DNA from: Rickettsiales bacterium
GTDB taxonomy: Bacteria; Pseudomonadota; Alphaproteobacteria; Rickettsiales; JANQQO01
Direction: 5' to 3'
Assembly: GCA_028289305.1 (NCBI GenBank)
Contig: JANQQO010000257.1
Location: 1-8,974 of the forward strand
Length of the DNA: 8,974 bases
The notes under the pieces were generated by a model. That model did not search any database. It saw nothing but the letters and a program-made list of their open reading frames with translations, and was not told where the DNA came from. Below, in pieces: positions 6,537 through 8,974 of the stretch; the stretch's first letter is position 1, and each line of letters begins with the position of its first letter. The position numbers and the translations under genes were made by a program.

Positions 6537-6714
6537 CCTGCTGCCTTAACCAATGTGTATATTGCTAAAAAGCTAAACTATTTCCCCTCTCCCGTCCACA
6601 ATAGAGTGTATTTCTAAAAAACAATGCCCTTATCGATACGTAATAAATCCACTAGCATTCCGCTCTGGGAACGCTATAACTAGCTGCATCAAGAAATTGC
6701 AATGAGGATTAAGG
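6537..6714. promoter_or_regulatory. Divergent promoter region between divL and pepA
   Basis: This 178-bp AT-rich gap separates two divergent genes and must hold the start signals of both operons. Toward pepA, a GAGGA Shine-Dalgarno (6704-6708) lies 6 bases before the ATG at 6715, and a TATAAC (6675-6680) could be a -10 box, although no good -35 box stands at the right distance. Toward divL, the minus strand has TATACA (6561-6556) about 20 bases before the ATG, which would give a very short leader. Only the Shine-Dalgarno is convincing; the promoter boxes are weak matches. There is no coding sequence here. Confidence 0.5.
6653..6676. promoter_or_regulatory. Dyad symmetry upstream of pepA (possible operator)
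   Basis: The arms TAGCATTCC (6653-6661) and GGAACGCTA (6668-6676) are inverted repeats matching at 8 of 9 positions around a 6-base centre (GCTCTG). The right arm runs into TATAAC, a possible -10 box for pepA. This size and placement suit a dimeric repressor site, but I recognise no specific regulator, and a chance dyad is possible. Confidence 0.35.
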
Positions 6715-8211
6715 ATGGACACCAAATTCACTAAACTTTCTCTTCCCAATAAAGGCACGGTTATATTCCCTCTATTCGAGGGCGATGGCCTCTCTGGCAA
6801 CGCCGCAGAGCTGGATGAAAAAAGCGGCGGCGCTATCAGTAAAGCCATCAAATCCCGCGCATATAAAGCCAAAAAAGGCACACTCCTCACCATCTATCCT
6901 TCCGCGGACGTATCAGTTGACACCATCCTCCTCGCTGGCCTCGGCAAAAGCGCTGATGTCACAGAATACAGCCTACAATGCCTCGGTGGCGCTATCGCAG
7001 CTCAGCTCAACCAGTTGCGCGTTAAATCCGCCACCCTCGTTGCTGAAAATGCCGATACAGCCTCCCTAAGCACCGCCGATGCCGTGGCCCACATTGCCTA
7101 TGGTGCTTCTTTACGCAACTACCATTTCCACAAATATTTCACCAAGCGCAAAGATGAAGACAAGCCAAGCTTCACTCAGCTCACAGCAGCACTTGATAGC
7201 AGCGATAAATCCTCCACACTGTTTTCTCGTCTAGAGAAAGTCGCAGAAGGGGTGTTTTGCACGCGGGATCTGGTGTCTGAGCCGCCAAACGTGCTCCATC
7301 CAGAAAACTACGCCGCACAATGCAAAGAGCTCAAAAAACTCGGCGTAAAGGTTGAAGTATTGGGCGAAAAAGAAATGCGCAAGCTCGGTATGGGCGCACT
7401 GCTCGGCGTAGGGCAGGGCAGTGTGTTCGAATCTAAACTCGTGGTCATGCAATGGAACGGAGCACCAAAAGGCAAAGCGCAAACTCCCGTCGCTTTCGTT
7501 GGTAAGGGCGTCACCTTCGATACTGGCGGTATTTCCATCAAACCCTCCGGCGGCATGGAAGATATGAAATATGACATGGCCGGCTCCGGCGCAGTGGTAG
7601 GGCTCATCAAAGCTCTCGCTGGCCGCAAGGCAAAAATCAATGCCGTAGGCGTCGTCGGCCTGGTGGAAAACATGCCTGGTGGCAATGCCCAGCGCCCGAG
7701 CGACGTCGTCACCTCGATGTCTGGCCAAACCATTGAGGTGCTCAACACCGACGCGGAAGGCCGCCTCGTGCTGGCTGACGCCCTCTGGTATACGCAAAAC
7801 CGCTTTAAACCCCGCTTTATGGTTAATCTTGCTACGCTCACCGGCGCCATCGTCATTGCGCTCGCCAGTGAATATGCGGGCCTGTTCTCCAACAACGACG
7901 AGCTTTCTGAGCGCCTCACCCAAGCCGGCGAAAAGGTGAATGAAAAGCTCTGGCGCTTCCCGCTGCATAAAAACTACAACAAAATGATCGACTCCAAAAT
8001 TGCCGACATGCAAAACATTGGCAATGAGCGCGGCGCGGGCAGCATCACTGCGGCTGAGTTCCTCCAGCGCTTCGTCAATGACGTGCCCTGGGCACATCTG
8101 GATATCGCCGGTGTGGCTTGGACCAAGAAAAACCAAGACATCACGCCAGAAGGCGCCACCGGCTATGGCGTTCGCCTGCTTGATCGCCTCATCACCGATT
8201 ATTATGAGTAA
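6715..8211 (+). CDS. pepA: Leucyl aminopeptidase PepA (peptidase family M17)
   Basis: A 498-residue cytosolic M17 aminopeptidase that removes N-terminal residues, leucine preferred, from peptides; the enzyme is a two-metal hexamer. The N-terminal alpha/beta domain covers about residues 1-165 and the catalytic domain the rest. The active-site residues are all present: K264 and D269 in G-K-G-V-T-F-D-T-G-G, K276, D287 in K-Y-D-M-A-G, and D346, E348 and R350 in the family signature N-T-D-A-E-G-R-L (344-351). They align with E. coli PepA at a constant offset of six residues (from memory). The ATG has a good GAGGA Shine-Dalgarno. The stop is directly followed by the holC ATG (TAAATG). In E. coli PepA also acts as a DNA-binding protein in XerCD recombination and carAB control; nothing here shows whether that holds in this organism. 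Confidence 0.98.
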   Translation: MDTKFTKLSLPNKGTVIFPLFEGDGLSGNAAELDEKSGGAISKAIKSRAYKAKKGTLLTIYPSADVSVDTILLAGLGKSADVTEYSLQCLGGAIAAQLNQLRVKSATLVAENADTASLSTADAVAHIAYGASLRNYHFHKYFTKRKDEDKPSFTQLTAALDSSDKSSTLFSRLEKVAEGVFCTRDLVSEPPNVLHPENYAAQCKELKKLGVKVEVLGEKEMRKLGMGALLGVGQGSVFESKLVVMQWNGAPKGKAQTPVAFVGKGVTFDTGGISIKPSGGMEDMKYDMAGSGAVVGLIKALAGRKAKINAVGVVGLVENMPGGNAQRPSDVVTSMSGQTIEVLNTDAEGRLVLADALWYTQNRFKPRFMVNLATLTGAIVIALASEYAGLFSNNDELSERLTQAGEKVNEKLWRFPLHKNYNKMIDSKIADMQNIGNERGAGSITAAEFLQRFVNDVPWAHLDIAGVAWTKKNQDITPEGATGYGVRLLDRLITDYYE

Positions 8212-8661
8212 ATGCCTGAAATCAGCTTCTACCATCTCACCAAAACACCGCTAGAAAAAGCGCTGCCGCAGCTTTTAGAAAAAGCGGTAGCGAGCGGTAA
8301 GCACATCGTGCTGCTCACCAGTTCCGAAGAGCAACTCACCACGCTCGATAACACCCTCTGGACCTATAGCACTAAAAAATTCCTGCCGCATGGCCGCGAG
8401 AAGGATGGGTTTGCCGAAAAACAACCCATCTACCTCACCAACTCGGAGCAAAACCCTAATAACGCCGAGATTTTAGTGCTCACCGATGGTGCTGAGCCTG
8501 AATACCTCTCCGAATTCCCCCGTGTGCTGGATGTATTTGATGGCAATGACGAGGCTGCAGTGGCTGAAGCCCGCACCCGCTGGAAAAAACATCAAGAGGC
8601 CAATCACACACTCACCTATTGGCAGCAAGACGCGAAAGGCGCCTGGCAAAAAGCCGCCTAA
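8212..8661 (+). CDS. holC: DNA polymerase III chi subunit HolC
   Basis: A 149-residue chi subunit, the replisome component that links the clamp-loader complex to single-strand binding protein. Matching family features are the N-terminal F-Y-H-L (6-9), then L-W-T-Y (48-51), F-L-P-H-G (57-61), a P-I-Y-L-T segment (72-76), D-G-A-E-P (91-95), F-D-G-N-D-E-A-A-V (109-117), R-W-K-K (122-125) and the C-terminal L-T-Y-W-Q-Q (133-138). Length is normal. The ATG directly follows the pepA stop with no space and no clear Shine-Dalgarno, so translation probably depends on ribosomes finishing pepA. The pepA-holC pairing is common in proteobacteria. Chi usually binds psi (HolD) in enterobacteria; many alphaproteobacteria have no recognisable psi, so its partner is uncertain. 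Confidence 0.95.
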   Translation: MPEISFYHLTKTPLEKALPQLLEKAVASGKHIVLLTSSEEQLTTLDNTLWTYSTKKFLPHGREKDGFAEKQPIYLTNSEQNPNNAEILVLTDGAEPEYLSEFPRVLDVFDGNDEAAVAEARTRWKKHQEANHTLTYWQQDAKGAWQKAA

Positions 8662-8670
8662 ATTTTTATA
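8637..8670 (+). terminator. Possible weak intrinsic terminator at the holC stop
   Basis: AGGC (8637-8640) and GGC (8645-8647) pair across an A5 loop with GCC (8653-8655) and GCCT (8656-8659), leaving a 4-base bulge on the 5' arm. AAATTTTTATATT follows. The 3' arm includes the first base of the holC stop codon. The stem is short and bulged, so partial read-through into ndk is likely if it works at all. Confidence 0.3.
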
Positions 8671-8698
8671 TTGCAAAGCCAAACAAAATCACTACATT
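8671..8698 (+). promoter_or_regulatory. Candidate sigma-70-type promoter for ndk
   Basis: TTGCAA (8671-8676) and TACATT (8693-8698) are separated by 16 bases; each matches 4 of 6 consensus positions. Transcription would begin about 27 bases before the ndk ATG. The 70-bp gap between holC and ndk, after a possible terminator, fits a separate promoter, but the match is weak. Confidence 0.3.
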
Positions 8699-8731
8699 CG
8701 GCCCCAAATTCACTTACAGCAGAGATACACC

Positions 8732-8974
8732 ATGGCAACACAGCGTACTTTATCCATCATCAAACCTGACGCTACGCGCAAAAACATCACCGGCCTTATC
8801 AATGCCCGCTTTGAAGAGAACGGCCTGCGCATCGTTGCACAAAAGCGCATCTATCTAAGCCGGCGCGAAGCCAGCATCTTTTACGATATCCACAAAGAGC
8901 GCCCTTTCTTCGGCGAACTCATTGAATTCATGGTCTCCGGCCCCGTCATCGTCCAGGTGCTAGAAGGCGAAGAA
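8732..8974 (+). CDS. ndk: Nucleoside diphosphate kinase, N-terminal part (3' truncated by the window)
   Basis: The first 81 codons of Ndk are open to the right edge with no stop; the full protein is usually about 140 residues. Ndk transfers the gamma-phosphate of ATP to NDPs and dNDPs through a phosphohistidine. The N-terminus R-T-L-S-I-I-K-P-D-A (5-14) is the conserved first strand with the catalytic-site lysine K11; then come G-L-I (21-23), G-L-R-I-V-A (31-36), F-Y-D-I-H-K-E-R-P-F-F (50-60) and M-V-S-G-P-V (67-72), all typical. The active-site histidine (N-x-x-H-G-S-D region) lies outside the window. The ATG at 8732 is set by conservation; the upstream AGAG is only a weak Shine-Dalgarno. 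It follows holC by 70 bases on the same strand. Confidence 0.97.
   Translation, partial: MATQRTLSIIKPDATRKNITGLINARFEENGLRIVAQKRIYLSRREASIFYDIHKERPFFGELIEFMVSGPVIVQVLEGEE

Noticed and set aside
6546..6553. TTAACCAA as a CtrA half site in front of divL
   Set aside because: It matches only a half site, lacks the second TTAA at the right spacing, and overlaps the divL Shine-Dalgarno region, so chance is the simpler explanation.
7231..8235. 334-codon open frame on the minus strand, opposite pepA
   Set aside because: It lies wholly antisense to the strongly conserved catalytic half of pepA and the start of holC, has no recognisable domain, and its residues follow from codon bias in pepA. The shorter 7308-7919 minus frame is rejected for the same reason.

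Overview
The window is a stretch of an alphaproteobacterial chromosome. The case rests on a divL-type tyrosine pseudo-histidine kinase directly upstream of tsaE, an amgK-murU muramic-acid recycling pair, a System I cytochrome c maturation (ccm) cluster, and a pepA-holC-ndk run. Base composition is roughly balanced, so a very GC-rich lineage such as typical Caulobacter or Rhodobacter is less likely. The order cannot be fixed from this sequence. Gene density is high, no gap exceeds 300 bases, and I see no rRNA, tRNA, CRISPR array, prophage, transposase or plasmid functions.

Layout. (1) 1-1779, plus strand: the 3' end of ccmF, then ccmG and ccmH, joined by 1- and 4-base stop/start overlaps. This is the end of a heme lyase operon that attaches heme to periplasmic c-type cytochromes. 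(2) 1780-1926: a short convergent intergenic gap holding a two-part palindromic repeat (1806-1911). It is followed by a 7-bp tandem repeat (1920-1940) that contains the murU stop codon. (3) 6536-1927, minus strand: divL, tsaE, amgK, murU in one tight run. Two junctions are 8-base overlaps and the third is a 12-base gap with its own Shine-Dalgarno. (4) 6537-6714: a 178-bp divergent promoter region with a dyad symmetry upstream of pepA. (5) 6715-8974, plus strand: pepA, holC (start abutting the pepA stop) and the 5' part of ndk, which runs off the right edge.

How the genes work together. CcmF/G/H reduce and present apocytochrome c thiols and ligate heme. The minus-strand operon combines a cell-cycle signalling scaffold (DivL, acting on the CckA-CtrA pathway in Caulobacter), the ATPase of tRNA t6A synthesis (TsaE), and two consecutive enzymes converting MurNAc to UDP-MurNAc (AmgK, MurU). 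The right-hand run holds housekeeping functions: peptide turnover, replisome chi subunit, nucleotide balance.

I did not find a clear previously undescribed system. The most interesting protein is the DivL homologue: tyrosine (Y558) stands where the phospho-accepting histidine should be, and the glycine-rich G2 box of its ATPase domain also appears lost, which suggests a signalling scaffold rather than a kinase. The repeats at the murU 3' end are the most interesting non-coding structure.
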